The notes under the pieces: generated by a model
Database searches by the model: none
What the model was told of the DNA's origin: nothing
The model's input: only the letters and a program-made list of their open reading frames with translations
NCBI GenBank assembly: GCA_036824465.1
Contig: DAITAC010000042.1
Span: forward strand, 1-34,384
Direction: 5' to 3'
DNA: 34,384 bases
Source: JAKOQB01 sp036824465
Lineage (GTDB): Bacteria; Pseudomonadota; Gammaproteobacteria; Burkholderiales; Burkholderiaceae_F
Part shown: in pieces, positions 9,016 to 17,489 of the stretch
Position numbering within the stretch: the first letter of the stretch is position 1
Layout: the number at the start of each line of letters is the position of its first letter
Made by a program: the position numbers and the translations under genes

Positions 9016-9347
9016 GGCACTGACCTCGCCAGAGGCTGCGGCGCTAAAGCATCTCTTCTCTGCGAGGCATGCATCATCCGCATCAAGATCGGGTCGCCAT
9101 CGGCTTCAGACACCCGGCGACGGGGCTCGCCGATCGCGAGTTGCCGATCGCAGCGCCGCTCGAAGGTTTGCAGCGTGATCTCGACGCTCTCGCGCGCCGC
9201 TGGGACGAGTTCCGCGCGACCTCGTCGATAGTTCTCCAACGAGACGTCGAAGCGGTCAGCGCCCCGCGCCGGCGCCGACCAGGCGTTCGGAGCCGAAGCA
9301 AGCCACACAACTGCAACGAAAGTCGCGATCAGGGCGAGCAGCGCCAT
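8997..9347 (-). CDS. Small exported protein of unknown function between signal peptidase and TraW
   Basis: The predicted protein has 116 residues. It starts MALLALIATFVAVVWLASAP, a signal peptide or membrane anchor likely cleaved near AWSAPARG. The rest is basic and Arg-rich, with NYRRGRAELVPAARESVEIT in the middle and no motif I can name. AGGAAAAG sits just before the ATG at 9347, codon use matches the neighbours, and the gene fills the gap between the S26 peptidase (8 bp upstream) and traW (19 bp overlap), so I think it is real. It is not TrbI: a TrbI-like protein is encoded directly after traC. Any function is unknown; its place suggests an envelope accessory part of the mating apparatus. 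Confidence 0.65.
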   Translation of the reverse strand: MALLALIATFVAVVWLASAPNAWSAPARGADRFDVSLENYRRGRAELVPAARESVEITLQTFERRCDRQLAIGEPRRRVSEADGDPILMRMMHASQRRDALAPQPLARSVPCPGRA

Positions 9348-9355
9348 GACTTTTC

Positions 9356-9910
9356 CTAGAGCAACGGAGTAACGCGGCCGAGAAGCTGCGCCTGCCTTAC
9401 CAGTCCGCTTTCCGCGTATCGCGAATCGAAACTGTCCGGCGATGAGCCCTGCACGAAGATGTGCCCGGGCGGAATGACGCCAGCGGCGATCGGCGCGAGC
9501 GGCCGATGGTCGAACGTCTGGGGCTTTGCCACCCCGACCAGTTCGCCATTGACGAACACGCGCCGGCCCTCAACCGCTATGCGGTCGCCCGGCAGGCCGC
9601 GGACGATCTTGAAGAACGGTTGCTGGGCCAACCCGGGATAGTCGACGACTGCCCTCCCTTCGAAGCGAAACAGAACGAACTCGCCTCGTTTCAGATCCGC
9701 CGGCGGTCCTGCCGAGTACCACGCGACCTTGTACGGCAGACTCGGCGTCCAATTCACCACGAGAGGAATCCGCGGCGTCGGATCAATGAAGACGCGCGTG
9801 TATGCAAGGCCCCAAATCGCCAGCACGGGCAGATACAGGTACCACCTGGCGCGCATGTGGCGCCCGGTTTCGCTCAGTTGCTCTTGCGCCGAGGAAAGCC
9901 AGCGTGGCAT
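9356..9910 (-). CDS. TraF/TrhF-type S26 signal peptidase
   Basis: The protein has 184 residues. A membrane segment lies at about 24-40 (YLYLPVLAIWGLAYTRVFI), followed by the S26 catalytic motifs: NWTPSLPYKVAW (probable nucleophile Ser57) and FFKIVRGLPGDRIAVEG (probable general base Lys101), then the C-terminal box FVQGSSPDSFDSRYAESGLV. This family (TraF of RP4, TrhF of R27/SXT) matures conjugative pilins or related secreted proteins at the inner membrane. Here the likely substrate is the TraA pilin, although cleavage by the host signal peptidase is also possible. The ATG at 9910 overlaps the trbI stop as TAATG. The name TraF is avoided as a symbol because the thioredoxin-like TraF is also present. 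Confidence 0.93.
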   Translation of the reverse strand: MPRWLSSAQEQLSETGRHMRARWYLYLPVLAIWGLAYTRVFIDPTPRIPLVVNWTPSLPYKVAWYSAGPPADLKRGEFVLFRFEGRAVVDYPGLAQQPFFKIVRGLPGDRIAVEGRRVFVNGELVGVAKPQTFDHRPLAPIAAGVIPPGHIFVQGSSPDSFDSRYAESGLVRQAQLLGRVTPLL

Positions 9911-10266
9911 TACGTTGCTCCGAGCTTGCGCTGCAGCAGCGGCGTCAGGTCCATTAAGTTGCCTCCCCCACCCGCGACAGCCGACTTCAGCATCACGATG
10001 CAAGCACAGTCACGCGGAAGTTCATCGAGCACCACCGTCAAGCGCTCGGCGAACTTGCGCGCACGGTCAAGCGCGAGATTCCGGCCGTCCTCCGTGCCGT
10101 TCTTTGTGATTTCCGCGGCGAACGCGGCTTCCCGGGCGCGATACACACTGGCGAGATCAACAACTCCGACGCGTACTGCGGGCTTCACGACGAGACTGTC
10201 GTAGGCGAGCAGCGACGCCGCCACGATGAGAGTTGTCGTCACGACGTGCAAAGCGAACGCCTTCAT
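9910..10266 (-). CDS. trbI: TrbI-like F-type pilus protein
   Basis: The protein has 118 residues. An N-terminal membrane anchor (FALHVVTTTLIVAASLLAYDSLVV) is followed by VRVGVVDLASVYRAREAAF, a helical middle part and a C-terminal segment ending NLMDLTPLLQRKLGAT. The layout matches TrbI_Ftype proteins (anchor, then a Val/Asp strand, a helix and a short strand with a conserved hydrophobic stretch, here CACIVMLKSAVAGG). In F plasmid TrbI is an inner-membrane protein that affects pilus retraction. It sits directly after traC, as in F, and overlaps traC as ATGA. The assignment rests on fold pattern and position rather than on a unique motif. Confidence 0.78.
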   Translation of the reverse strand: MKAFALHVVTTTLIVAASLLAYDSLVVKPAVRVGVVDLASVYRAREAAFAAEITKNGTEDGRNLALDRARKFAERLTVVLDELPRDCACIVMLKSAVAGGGGNLMDLTPLLQRKLGAT

Positions 10267-12860
10267 GGACGTAGTCCCCGCTGCCGCAGCACTTCGTCGA
10301 TGGCTTCATCGATGGACAGGCCGCGCGCACGCAGTTCGTCGATTGGCTTGTTGTCCTCGAGCTTGTTGGAGAACAAGAGATTCGTCGCCGGATCCAGAAT
10401 GTTCCGGGCGATGCCTTCTCCCACCGGCGAGGACACATAGACCTCCGAATACACCCCGGGCTCGGTGCGCAGCGAATAGAGCAGGCGCTTCTTGTTCTCG
10501 TCGATGCTCAGCCGCTGGTTCTGCTGCAGCAGGTCGATCGACTCGTTCTTCTGGCGCAGCAGGAAGACCCAGTCGCTGCACTTGAAGGCCGCCTCCATCT
10601 GCGCCGAGCCGTAGTAGTCGTTGGCGTCCTGGGTCGCCGTGCCCAGCGCCCCGCCATACTTCCGAGCCCGCCGCGCGGCTTCTTCGATCACGGCCGCCTT
10701 GAGCGGATCGTCGGCGCCCATGTCGCCCAGCTGCTGCTTCAGCTCGTCGATAAACAACACCTTCTGGCGATCGCGCGCCAGATACATGCGTCCGGTGATC
10801 TGATACATGAGCAGGATGTTCACGACCGCCTGCAACTCCGGCTTGCGCTTGAGCTCCTCGTTTTCAATGACCATGAAGTCGTTGGAGAAATCGATGTTGT
10901 TCGTGCCTTCGAAGAAGCGCCCGTACTCGCCGTCGCGCGAGTAGGGATTGAGCATGACCGCGAGATCCTTGACGCGCTGATCGTTGACGAGCCCCAACTC
11001 GGGGAGCGACCCGTCCCGCGCGGCATCGCGCAGTGCCGTGATCGTGAGCTCCCGTCCATATTCCTTGTACTTCTTCAGGATGAGGGCCCCCACCGCCTTC
11101 GTCTGCACTTCGTCGAGCCGGTGGCTCAGCGAACACATCTTCGCCAGCGCCGGCTTGAGCATGTCGATGTCCTCGTTGATGCCGCCCTCGAGCCCGTTGG
11201 CTCCCATTCGCTCCTCGGACACCACGGAGAACGGATTCAGGCAGATCCGCGAATCCGGCCGGAACTCGATGTACATCCCGTTGGCCTTGCGGCACAGCTT
11301 CTCGAAGGACCGCCCCAGGTCCATCATCCAGACCTGCGCCCCCACGGAGCGGTAGGACCACGCCATCTCATTCATCAGCACCGATTTGCCTGACCCCGGC
11401 GCGCCGATGATCGCGAAGTTGTAGTTGCCCAGATCGTTGTCGTAGACGTCGAGAGTCATGAGCTGGCCGCGCCGCCCGCCGAAAATCAGCGTCGGCGTAC
11501 GGGTGCCGCGCCATTCGGCGATGAGCGGCGCCAGGTGAATTGCATTGGCGACGGTCTTGCGGCTCACGCGCCGCATCTTCTTCAGGTCTGCGTGAAATGC
11601 CTTCGACAGCGTCATCGGCAGGCTTGCCATCAGCGCCTGACGGTGCTTGAAGATGTCCGCGTTGAGTTCGAAGCCGCGCGCGCGCCAGATTGCCTTGGCC
11701 GCTTCTTCCGACTGCGTCGCCTTCTCCGGCGTCGTGAACACTGCGATCTGGTGATACAGGCTCACGAGCGACCCACCGACGTCGATGACGTTGGCGGCCG
11801 CGGTCCAGTCCTGCAACTTCTTGCCGGTGTCCGGCATGATGGACGCCATCTGGCTCTTGGCGTTCTGCGTGGCCCGCACGTGGTTGGCCTGAACCGCGGC
11901 CTTCATCTCGGTCGGATCCAGGACGTGCACCCCCATCGTGATCAGGAACGGCGCGTTGTACTGCAACGCCGGCTGCATCAGATCCCCGATGAGTGAGCCC
12001 ATCTGCCACAGCGCGTAGCGCTCGGGGAAGCTCTTGATGGAGAAGAAACGCGCTTCCAGGACCGTGTCCAAACCGCGCTTGGAAAGGATCAGCCCCTGCG
12101 GCGTAGCGTCCTGGATCGTGTCGAAGTCGACGATCTGGTCGCGGATCTCGCGCCCGTCGTCGTAATGCAGGCTGGGCGCATCACTGCGGGTCAGGCGATC
12201 CGGATTGGTGAAGAGCGAGCACCAGTTGATCAGATCCGCCGCATCGCAGATGCGATTCGGCAGCGACGCGGCGCGCAGCGTCGTCATCATTCCGTCGCGC
12301 TGGTGACACAGCTCCTCCCGCTTGGCCAGGTCATCGGGGTTCGCATCCGTCGTCACACTCAGCATCAGACGGAAGTCACGCAGCGTGTAGTGAAACCCCC
12401 TGGTCAGCGACGTCTGTGCCCCCGCCAGGAAGTGATCGGTTCGTGTCCGTGCGAGCTTGCGATATATGTTGTCGTTCCGGGCCGGCCGGCCGTACGGCCG
12501 GGACCGCTCAAGGGCGTCCGCATCCTCCATGCGACGGTTGGCGTAGCGCCGCATCGTTTCGCGAAGGTGCGGAGACGCGAACAGATGAACTTGCACTCCC
12601 GTGAAAGGTGCACAGGACGAGTACAGAGAAGTCAGCACCTCGATCATCCGTTCGTCGGCGCCGGACTGCGGCATCACTTCGAGGAGGAACCCGACGCTGT
12701 CGCGATTCACGAAGAGCTGCTCGTCTGCGAGATAGGAGGCGTAAGGCAACCAGCTCGCGAACTGATCCGCCGAGGACTCTTCCTCTCGCTTGAACGAGAA
12801 AAGTTGCGCCAGGCCGGGTTTGTCAGTCTCGCCCGCAGCTGGCCTAAGAAAGTCGAACAT
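10263..12860 (-). CDS. traC: TraC, T4SS ATPase (VirB4 family)
   Basis: The protein has 865 residues, normal for TraC. Domain order: an N-terminal TraC/VirB4 domain (about 30-440) and a C-terminal P-loop ATPase domain. Walker A is IIGAPGSGKSVLMNEM (residues about 486-493) and Walker B is KVLFIDELKQ (about 700-708). Other family features are WMMDLGRSFEKLCRKANGMYIEF, RICLNPFSVV and the C-terminal LGTATQDANDYY. The protein has no membrane segment and is expected at the cytoplasmic face of the inner membrane, where VirB4-type ATPases drive pilin insertion and pilus growth. A GGAGAGGCAA ribosome site precedes the ATG at 12860. It lies 39 bp after traV and overlaps trbI as ATGA. Confidence 0.97.
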   Translation of the reverse strand: MFDFLRPAAGETDKPGLAQLFSFKREEESSADQFASWLPYASYLADEQLFVNRDSVGFLLEVMPQSGADERMIEVLTSLYSSCAPFTGVQVHLFASPHLRETMRRYANRRMEDADALERSRPYGRPARNDNIYRKLARTRTDHFLAGAQTSLTRGFHYTLRDFRLMLSVTTDANPDDLAKREELCHQRDGMMTTLRAASLPNRICDAADLINWCSLFTNPDRLTRSDAPSLHYDDGREIRDQIVDFDTIQDATPQGLILSKRGLDTVLEARFFSIKSFPERYALWQMGSLIGDLMQPALQYNAPFLITMGVHVLDPTEMKAAVQANHVRATQNAKSQMASIMPDTGKKLQDWTAAANVIDVGGSLVSLYHQIAVFTTPEKATQSEEAAKAIWRARGFELNADIFKHRQALMASLPMTLSKAFHADLKKMRRVSRKTVANAIHLAPLIAEWRGTRTPTLIFGGRRGQLMTLDVYDNDLGNYNFAIIGAPGSGKSVLMNEMAWSYRSVGAQVWMMDLGRSFEKLCRKANGMYIEFRPDSRICLNPFSVVSEERMGANGLEGGINEDIDMLKPALAKMCSLSHRLDEVQTKAVGALILKKYKEYGRELTITALRDAARDGSLPELGLVNDQRVKDLAVMLNPYSRDGEYGRFFEGTNNIDFSNDFMVIENEELKRKPELQAVVNILLMYQITGRMYLARDRQKVLFIDELKQQLGDMGADDPLKAAVIEEAARRARKYGGALGTATQDANDYYGSAQMEAAFKCSDWVFLLRQKNESIDLLQQNQRLSIDENKKRLLYSLRTEPGVYSEVYVSSPVGEGIARNILDPATNLLFSNKLEDNKPIDELRARGLSIDEAIDEVLRQRGLRP

Positions 12861-12899
12861 TTGCCTCTCCGTTCGCGCGCCCGCAATCTGTCATCGCCA

Positions 12900-13559
12900 T
12901 CATTCCGCCTCGTCCTGCTGCGCGTCATTGCTCCGCTGCAGCGCCTGCATGGCCTTGAGCTTGTCGGCGGCGCCTTGCGCGTCGATCATTTGACTTGCCG
13001 TGGCCGCCTGCTGCGAATCACGCGCCGGCGCACTGGCGGCGATGCGCGGCGGAGTGACCGGCGCGTAGGCGTCACGGATCTTTCGCTGGGCGTGATCGAT
13101 CAGCCATCGCCCCTGATCGACCTGAACGTAGAGATACGACTGGTCGAACAGGTCTCCGTCGTTGTCCTCCCAGGGCTTGATCCACATCCGCAGAATTTTC
13201 TGCGGCGAATGCAGCGAGGCCAGCGCGATCCCGCCGCTAGCGCCAGGTTCGGGCATCGACATCGCGATCGGCGCGATCCCGGCGACTTGCCTACCGCCGC
13301 TCGCCGGCGCCGCGACGCTCGGTCGTGCGGCTGCGCTCGAGGATTCCTGCGTCGGGATGCGCTGCGATCGTTGAGCGGGCAGGTTGTTCTGCAACGCGTT
13401 GTAGTACGTTCCGCTCACGGAGTCGCACTTCACGCCTTCCGGTGCCCTGCATGAATAGCTGGACGAAGCGTCCAATCCGCTCATGCTCGCGCAGCCAGTC
13501 AGCGCGACTGAAATCCCCGCCGCAATCAATTGCAGCGCGCTGCAGATACGGGCTGTCAT
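12900..13559 (-). CDS. traV: TraV, outer-membrane lipoprotein of the core complex
   Basis: The protein has 219 residues. A lipoprotein signal (MTARICSALQLIAAGISVAL-TGC, lipid-bearing Cys23) is followed by the TraV signature YSCRAPEGVKCDSVSGTYYNAL, a Pro/Ala/Ser-rich linker, and a conserved region HSPQKILRMWIKPWEDNDGDLFDQSYLYV near residues 125-155. In F plasmid TraV anchors the TraK-TraB channel to the outer membrane. AAGGAG lies at a good distance before the ATG at 13559, which overlaps the dsbC stop as ATGA. A much longer frame in this register that extends upstream across dsbC is an artefact of open frames in GC-rich DNA. Confidence 0.93.
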   Translation of the reverse strand: MTARICSALQLIAAGISVALTGCASMSGLDASSSYSCRAPEGVKCDSVSGTYYNALQNNLPAQRSQRIPTQESSSAAARPSVAAPASGGRQVAGIAPIAMSMPEPGASGGIALASLHSPQKILRMWIKPWEDNDGDLFDQSYLYVQVDQGRWLIDHAQRKIRDAYAPVTPPRIAASAPARDSQQAATASQMIDAQGAADKLKAMQALQRSNDAQQDEAE

Positions 13560-14371
13560 CGCTGCTTCTCCTTCGTTTTGGCGATCGTCGTGGTTGACGG
13601 TTCCGCGGCAGTCGCGACCAGTTGGGCTTCGATTTGCGAGGCGGAGATGTAGCCAGCGATCCGGCGCCCGTCTGCAAAGATCAACGTGGGGGTTCCGTTC
13701 ACGCCGAGGCGCTGCGCCAGCGCCGTGTTGCGGGCAAGGAGCCCCTTGTCGCAGCCCGTGTCGGTCGGCAGGCTCGTGGCGTTGCCGCTCAACATGAAGT
13801 TCGTCCACGCCTGGCTGCGGTCCGGAGCGCAAAGGATCCGTGCCGGCAGGACCTCCCCCTGAAACGGCACCATGAAGACGTGCACGGAGATGTTGTCCAG
13901 CTGCGCGAGCTCGCCTTCGAGCCGCTTGCAGTACGGGCAGGCGGGGTCCGAGAACACGTAAAGTGCGCGCTTGCCGTCCCCGTGGACGACGGTCAACGAA
14001 TCGCTCATCGGCAACGCGGCGAGCTTCACGCGCGCATCGGAACGCTCTGGCGCCTGGCTGGCCTGGGCGAGGCTCTCGATGCGCGCCAGTTTCGCCGCCG
14101 TCAGGTCCTGCATCGTCTGGGTGTCGAAAAGTCGCCCGAAGACGAAATACCTTGGGTTGCGCTCCGACACCAGCGCCAGATTCGCACCCATCCACACCTC
14201 GTAAAGCCCCGGAACCGGCGTCTTCACCACGCTCGCGAACTGCGTGCCGGGATGCGCTTTCTTCAGCACAGCAAGCAGCCGATCTTCGTCGCTGGTCGCG
14301 GCTGCAGCAGCACTGGCGATGAACGCCAGGGCGAGTGCGGCCAATTGAGGTGCGCCTTTAGTAGTCGTCAT
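13556..14371 (-). CDS. dsbC: DsbC-family periplasmic thiol-disulfide isomerase
   Basis: The protein has 271 residues with a signal peptide (MTTTKGAPQLAALALAFIAS-AAAAA). The N-terminal dimerisation domain (about 30-90) has FASVVKTPVPGLYEVWMGANL. The thioredoxin-like domain contains LYVFSDPACPYCKRLEGELA (Cys145 and Cys148) and the cis-Pro loop GVNGTPTLIFADGRRIAGY. DsbC-type isomerases correct wrong disulfides. This one probably serves the cysteine-rich TraN, TraU and TraH made from the same operon, as in SXT and IncA/C transfer regions where dsbC also lies between traB and traV. The ATG at 14371 lies inside the last codons of traB; the ribosome site is weak, so translational coupling is likely. 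Confidence 0.95.
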   Translation of the reverse strand: MTTTKGAPQLAALALAFIASAAAAATSDEDRLLAVLKKAHPGTQFASVVKTPVPGLYEVWMGANLALVSERNPRYFVFGRLFDTQTMQDLTAAKLARIESLAQASQAPERSDARVKLAALPMSDSLTVVHGDGKRALYVFSDPACPYCKRLEGELAQLDNISVHVFMVPFQGEVLPARILCAPDRSQAWTNFMLSGNATSLPTDTGCDKGLLARNTALAQRLGVNGTPTLIFADGRRIAGYISASQIEAQLVATAAEPSTTTIAKTKEKQR

Positions 14372-15785
14372 CGTTGGACACCGTCTGATAGCGGCCATCG
14401 GGTGCTTGACTGCCCGAGCCGGATGTGGGGCGAGACTTCCCGCCGGTTCCAGAGTCAATGCGCACTCCCTTGGTGATCACGACGTCGATCTCGCGGCCAG
14501 CGTCGATCTCGATGATCGGGAACATGGCCTCGCTGAGCTTGATGTAGTACTGCGCCAGTCGATCCAGCGCCTTGCCGATGCCACTGCCCACGCCCGCCCG
14601 CAGCCCTTCGACGCCGCCGGTTGTGGCGACCGTTCCCCAAACCGATGTCGACGTTGTGGTGTTGTAGGTGGCGATGCCCTGGCCAATGCCGCTGACGACA
14701 CCGGCCAGCAATGCATTGGCGAGCACCTGGCCTTGCTTCGTGACCAGTCGGCCGCGCATGCCGACCTTGCCGTCCTCGCCGAAGATGCTTCCGTGAATCT
14801 TCACTTCGAGCGTGCTGCCGTCATTGCGAACGCATGACAAGGATTCGGTGCGTATGTAGGCGCGCTCCGAACTGATGTCGCCATAGCCGGCGCCAATCAC
14901 GAAGCACTCGCGGAACTCGGCGCGAAAACGATTCGGCAAGATTGAGTTGTCCGACAGCCGGACCAATACCGGATGCGGGTTGGATTGCGCCTGGCCTCCT
15001 GTGGGCGCATCCAGTCCTCCCAGCAGCACGCCACGCGTGAAACTCACGGGCAGGTACGTTTCGACAGACCCGGTTTTTGTGTCGCCGTCACCTCCCTTGG
15101 CGGCCGGCGCCGGCGTGCTCTTCTCGTCAGTCTTCGCCTGTGCGGCAACACTGACCCGCACCAACGCAGGCACCTGAATCCGATCAAGCTCGGGTACTGA
15201 GCCCGTCCCGGTTGGAGGAACGCCGCCGGGCATGGCTGCGGCCGAAATCCCTTGATACCCGGGTGGCGGTGGCAGCGGCCCGCGCGCGCCCTGGGCGGAC
15301 CCCACCGATGGCATCGACGCCGACGGTGGAAACCCTGCACGCCCGGGAAGCAGCCCGGTCACGGGCGATGTTCCGACCGGAGGCTGTCCGGCAGACGACT
15401 CCACCTGGTTTTTCGTGGAATCGGCAATCCGCTGCTCGAGATCGCCGAAGCGCTTCATCACGCTGGCCGCAAAATCCTTCTGTTCCTTGTTGATGCGCTC
15501 TTGCTCCTGCCGCTCCCGCTCGTACTTATCGAGCTTGTGCCCCGCGGTTCCAACCCACGTGTCGAGCGCGCTGACCTGAGCGCCGGGCGGCATCACCCCG
15601 ATGTTCGTCGGCGGACCGTTTCCGCTGGTGGACATAGTGCGCTGCAGACCGCCCGAGGAGCTTCCCGACGAAACCAGCAACACCACGTACAGGATCCCGA
15701 AGACGCCGCCGCCGAGTCCGACCAGCGTCAACCACTGCCGCTCCTTCGGTGAGCGCTTGTCCCACTGCGACTTGAGCCAACCCAT
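14358..15785 (-). CDS. traB: TraB, inner-membrane/periplasm-spanning core protein (VirB10-like)
   Basis: The protein has 475 residues. A short cytoplasmic start is followed by a membrane segment at about 23-42 (LTLVGLGGGVFGILYVVLLVS), a coiled-coil-like region (about 85-125, KLDKYERERQEQERINKEQK), a Pro/Gly-rich stretch (about 140-190) and the conserved TrbI/VirB10 beta-barrel domain (about 235-450) with SFTRGVLLGGLDAPTGG, PVLVRLSDNSILPNRFRAEFREC and GMRGRLVTKQGQVLANALLAGVVSGIGQG. It bridges inner and outer membranes in the TraB/K/V core. I chose ATG 15785 with GGGGAG before it over an in-frame TTG at 15791. Frame and motif agreement are strong. Confidence 0.95.
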   Translation of the reverse strand: MGWLKSQWDKRSPKERQWLTLVGLGGGVFGILYVVLLVSSGSSSGGLQRTMSTSGNGPPTNIGVMPPGAQVSALDTWVGTAGHKLDKYERERQEQERINKEQKDFAASVMKRFGDLEQRIADSTKNQVESSAGQPPVGTSPVTGLLPGRAGFPPSASMPSVGSAQGARGPLPPPPGYQGISAAAMPGGVPPTGTGSVPELDRIQVPALVRVSVAAQAKTDEKSTPAPAAKGGDGDTKTGSVETYLPVSFTRGVLLGGLDAPTGGQAQSNPHPVLVRLSDNSILPNRFRAEFRECFVIGAGYGDISSERAYIRTESLSCVRNDGSTLEVKIHGSIFGEDGKVGMRGRLVTKQGQVLANALLAGVVSGIGQGIATYNTTTSTSVWGTVATTGGVEGLRAGVGSGIGKALDRLAQYYIKLSEAMFPIIEIDAGREIDVVITKGVRIDSGTGGKSRPTSGSGSQAPDGRYQTVSNDDDY

Positions 15786-15787
15786 GT

Positions 15788-16579
15788 TCAACTCCCCGAC
15801 CTGATGACGTACACGCTCGTGCTCTCGCCCGGCCGCAGGTTGTGGTTTTCGATTGCGACGGCGCGCACATTGCCGTCCTCCCGATCGAACTCCTGTTCCG
15901 CAACCACGATCGGTTTTGCACTGACGTTGGTCAGCTGGTATTTCTCCCCGATCAGACCGCGTCCTTCGTAGATGCGCATGAGCGAAAAGCGCGCCTCCGC
16001 CCAGAGCTGCACCGGGCGATTCGCATCTTCGATACGGATGTCCGGGCTGACACGGTCGGATGCCATCGCAATCAGCATCGCCTTCAGCGATCGGACATGG
16101 TTGGGTGCCTGCCCCTGCAGGCGAATGGATTGACTTGCCGCCTCGGCAGCGGTCATCTTCCGGGGCGTCTTGTCGCGAAGGACAATCGTGTCGGCTGGGG
16201 TGTCCGAACGTCGCAGAAGCAGCGTGTAGGTCGCGCGCGCCGACGAAACAAAGAGGTTGACGGGCTTCGTCGTGCTGCCAACCGGCCGGACGTAGACCTC
16301 GCCCTTGTCCCGGTCACATTCAAGGACAACTTCGCCACTCGGATTGACCGCCTGCCCCGACTGCGGCGTTCCCGCCGCCTGTCCGCAGTTGCTCGAATAG
16401 ATATTGCCGAACACGTCCGTGATCGGCGCGCCCTCTATTCGAATGCGCGTCGGCTCCCGCAGTGACAACGAAGCGTCGACCGTTACGCCATCGCGCGCCT
16501 CGACAAGCTGAAGCGCGAACGCGGGCGTGCTAGCGAGAAGCGGTACTGACAGAAGTAGAGGCGCCAGGAACCGTTTCAT
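15788..16579 (-). CDS. traK: TraK, secretin-like outer-membrane core protein (VirB9-like)
   Basis: The protein has 263 residues. Signal peptide MKRFLAPLLLSVPLLASTPAFA precedes a TraK domain: LQLVEARDGVTVDASLSLREPTRIRIEGAPITDVFGNI near residues 23-60, ECDRDKGEVYVRP, and the C-terminal domain with SLMRIYEGRGLIGEKYQLTNVSAKPIVVAEQEFDR and IENHNLRPGESTSVYVI. It forms the outer part of the TraB/K/V core complex. AAGGAG precedes the ATG at 16579. Its first 50 bp overlap the end of traE in another frame, an unusually long overlap for this operon, but both proteins keep family features at those ends. Confidence 0.95.
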   Translation of the reverse strand: MKRFLAPLLLSVPLLASTPAFALQLVEARDGVTVDASLSLREPTRIRIEGAPITDVFGNIYSSNCGQAAGTPQSGQAVNPSGEVVLECDRDKGEVYVRPVGSTTKPVNLFVSSARATYTLLLRRSDTPADTIVLRDKTPRKMTAAEAASQSIRLQGQAPNHVRSLKAMLIAMASDRVSPDIRIEDANRPVQLWAEARFSLMRIYEGRGLIGEKYQLTNVSAKPIVVAEQEFDREDGNVRAVAIENHNLRPGESTSVYVIRSGS

Positions 16580-17132
16580 TCGGTATCTCCTTGAAGGATT
16601 TCAACTGGGCACGACCACCGAGGAAGTCGAACTCGGCCAGGTACGTCTTTGTGTCGTTGCTCGTTTCCTGCCCGTTGACGTCGGTCCGCAGACGTCCGCG
16701 GAGGATCACGGTTTGCCGCTCTTCGTTCGGAACCAGTTGTTGCGGCTTGAAGAACGTCGACGCCCCAATCCGCTTGAGTCGGTCCGCCTCAAGCGACATT
16801 CGCGTCTTGAAGGCCGCATGCTGCGAAGGCTCGACCCAGCCGAGCAGGGTTTCCGTCTTCCAGTCGACCACGTCCTTGTCGACGTCCAAAATCAGATAGG
16901 CGACGTACGCGGCCATCTGGTTGAGGTAGTCGTTACTACCGCGGTCGCCCGTCACCCAGAAAGACTTGTTGATCGACGGCGGGACGACAACGGTGCGCTC
17001 GGAACCAACGATCTTCAGGATGACAAGCAGGGCGATCAGCAGACCCGCGCCGAGCGCAGCCACGCCCAGCCCGAGATCACGATTGCGGGCGCGCAACTGC
17101 TTCATATCGTTGGAATGCCGTTCATGTTCCAT
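16530..17132 (-). CDS. traE: TraE, inner-membrane pilus assembly protein (VirB5/VirB8-like group)
   Basis: The protein has 200 residues. One membrane segment lies at about 21-42 (LGLGVAALGAGLLIALLVILKIVG), followed by a periplasmic domain with family features: ERTVVVPPSINKSFWVTGDRGSNDYLNQMAAYVAYLILDV and TFFKPQQLVPNEERQTVILRGRLRTDVNGQ. In F plasmid TraE is an inner-membrane protein of pilus assembly. GGAGAAACTGA precedes the ATG at 17132, 23 bp after the traL stop. The C-terminus extends 50 bp into traK. Confidence 0.95.
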   Translation of the reverse strand: MEHERHSNDMKQLRARNRDLGLGVAALGAGLLIALLVILKIVGSERTVVVPPSINKSFWVTGDRGSNDYLNQMAAYVAYLILDVDKDVVDWKTETLLGWVEPSQHAAFKTRMSLEADRLKRIGASTFFKPQQLVPNEERQTVILRGRLRTDVNGQETSNDTKTYLAEFDFLGGRAQLKSFKEIPNETVPGASTSVSTASR

Positions 17133-17155
17133 TCAGTTTCTCCACGCTTGATCGG

Positions 17156-17455
17156 TCAGCCGACCATGCGCCGGATGTGAGAAGGCGGCGTCGCGCGTAA
17201 CTTGGTCAGCGGAGTAGGTGGCATGTGCCAGTACATCCAGTGGATCGCGAACGCCGGGTGTTTGTCGGCTTTCTTGCGCGAGAACCACCGGCTGATTGCA
17301 AGGCCGGTCAGCGCACACAGGACGAAGGCCACTTTCGAACCGGAAACGAGGCCCACCATCAAGAAAAACAGGGTGGGAGCCGCGATGTCGACGTCCCACA
17401 GGCCAATCTTCCAGGAATCGTCGAGTCGCCGCGGAATGTAGGTATCGGACTGCAT
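17156..17455 (-). CDS. traL: TraL, inner-membrane pilus assembly protein (VirB3-like)
   Basis: The protein has 99 residues, the normal TraL size. It starts MQSDTYIPRRLDDSWKIGLW, a recognisable TraL N-terminus, followed by two hydrophobic segments (about 24-40 and 42-57) and a basic tail with HPAFAIHWMYWHMP. TraL is needed at an early step of F-pilus formation in the inner membrane. GAGGGTGGC precedes the ATG at 17455. It follows the pilin gene by 34 bp and traE by 23 bp. Confidence 0.94.
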   Translation of the reverse strand: MQSDTYIPRRLDDSWKIGLWDVDIAAPTLFFLMVGLVSGSKVAFVLCALTGLAISRWFSRKKADKHPAFAIHWMYWHMPPTPLTKLRATPPSHIRRMVG

Positions 17456-17489
17456 GCCACCCTCACGAGTCGATGTTCAGAGATCGGCT

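Noticed and set aside
12165..13454. Plus-strand open frame (429 codons) across traC and traV
   Set aside because: It runs antisense to two strongly supported genes, has a very Arg-rich composition and no domain.
12900..14195. Long minus-strand frame that would extend TraV by about 210 residues upstream
   Set aside because: The extension is out of frame with dsbC, lacks TraV features, and a lipoprotein signal with ribosome site marks the real start at 13559.
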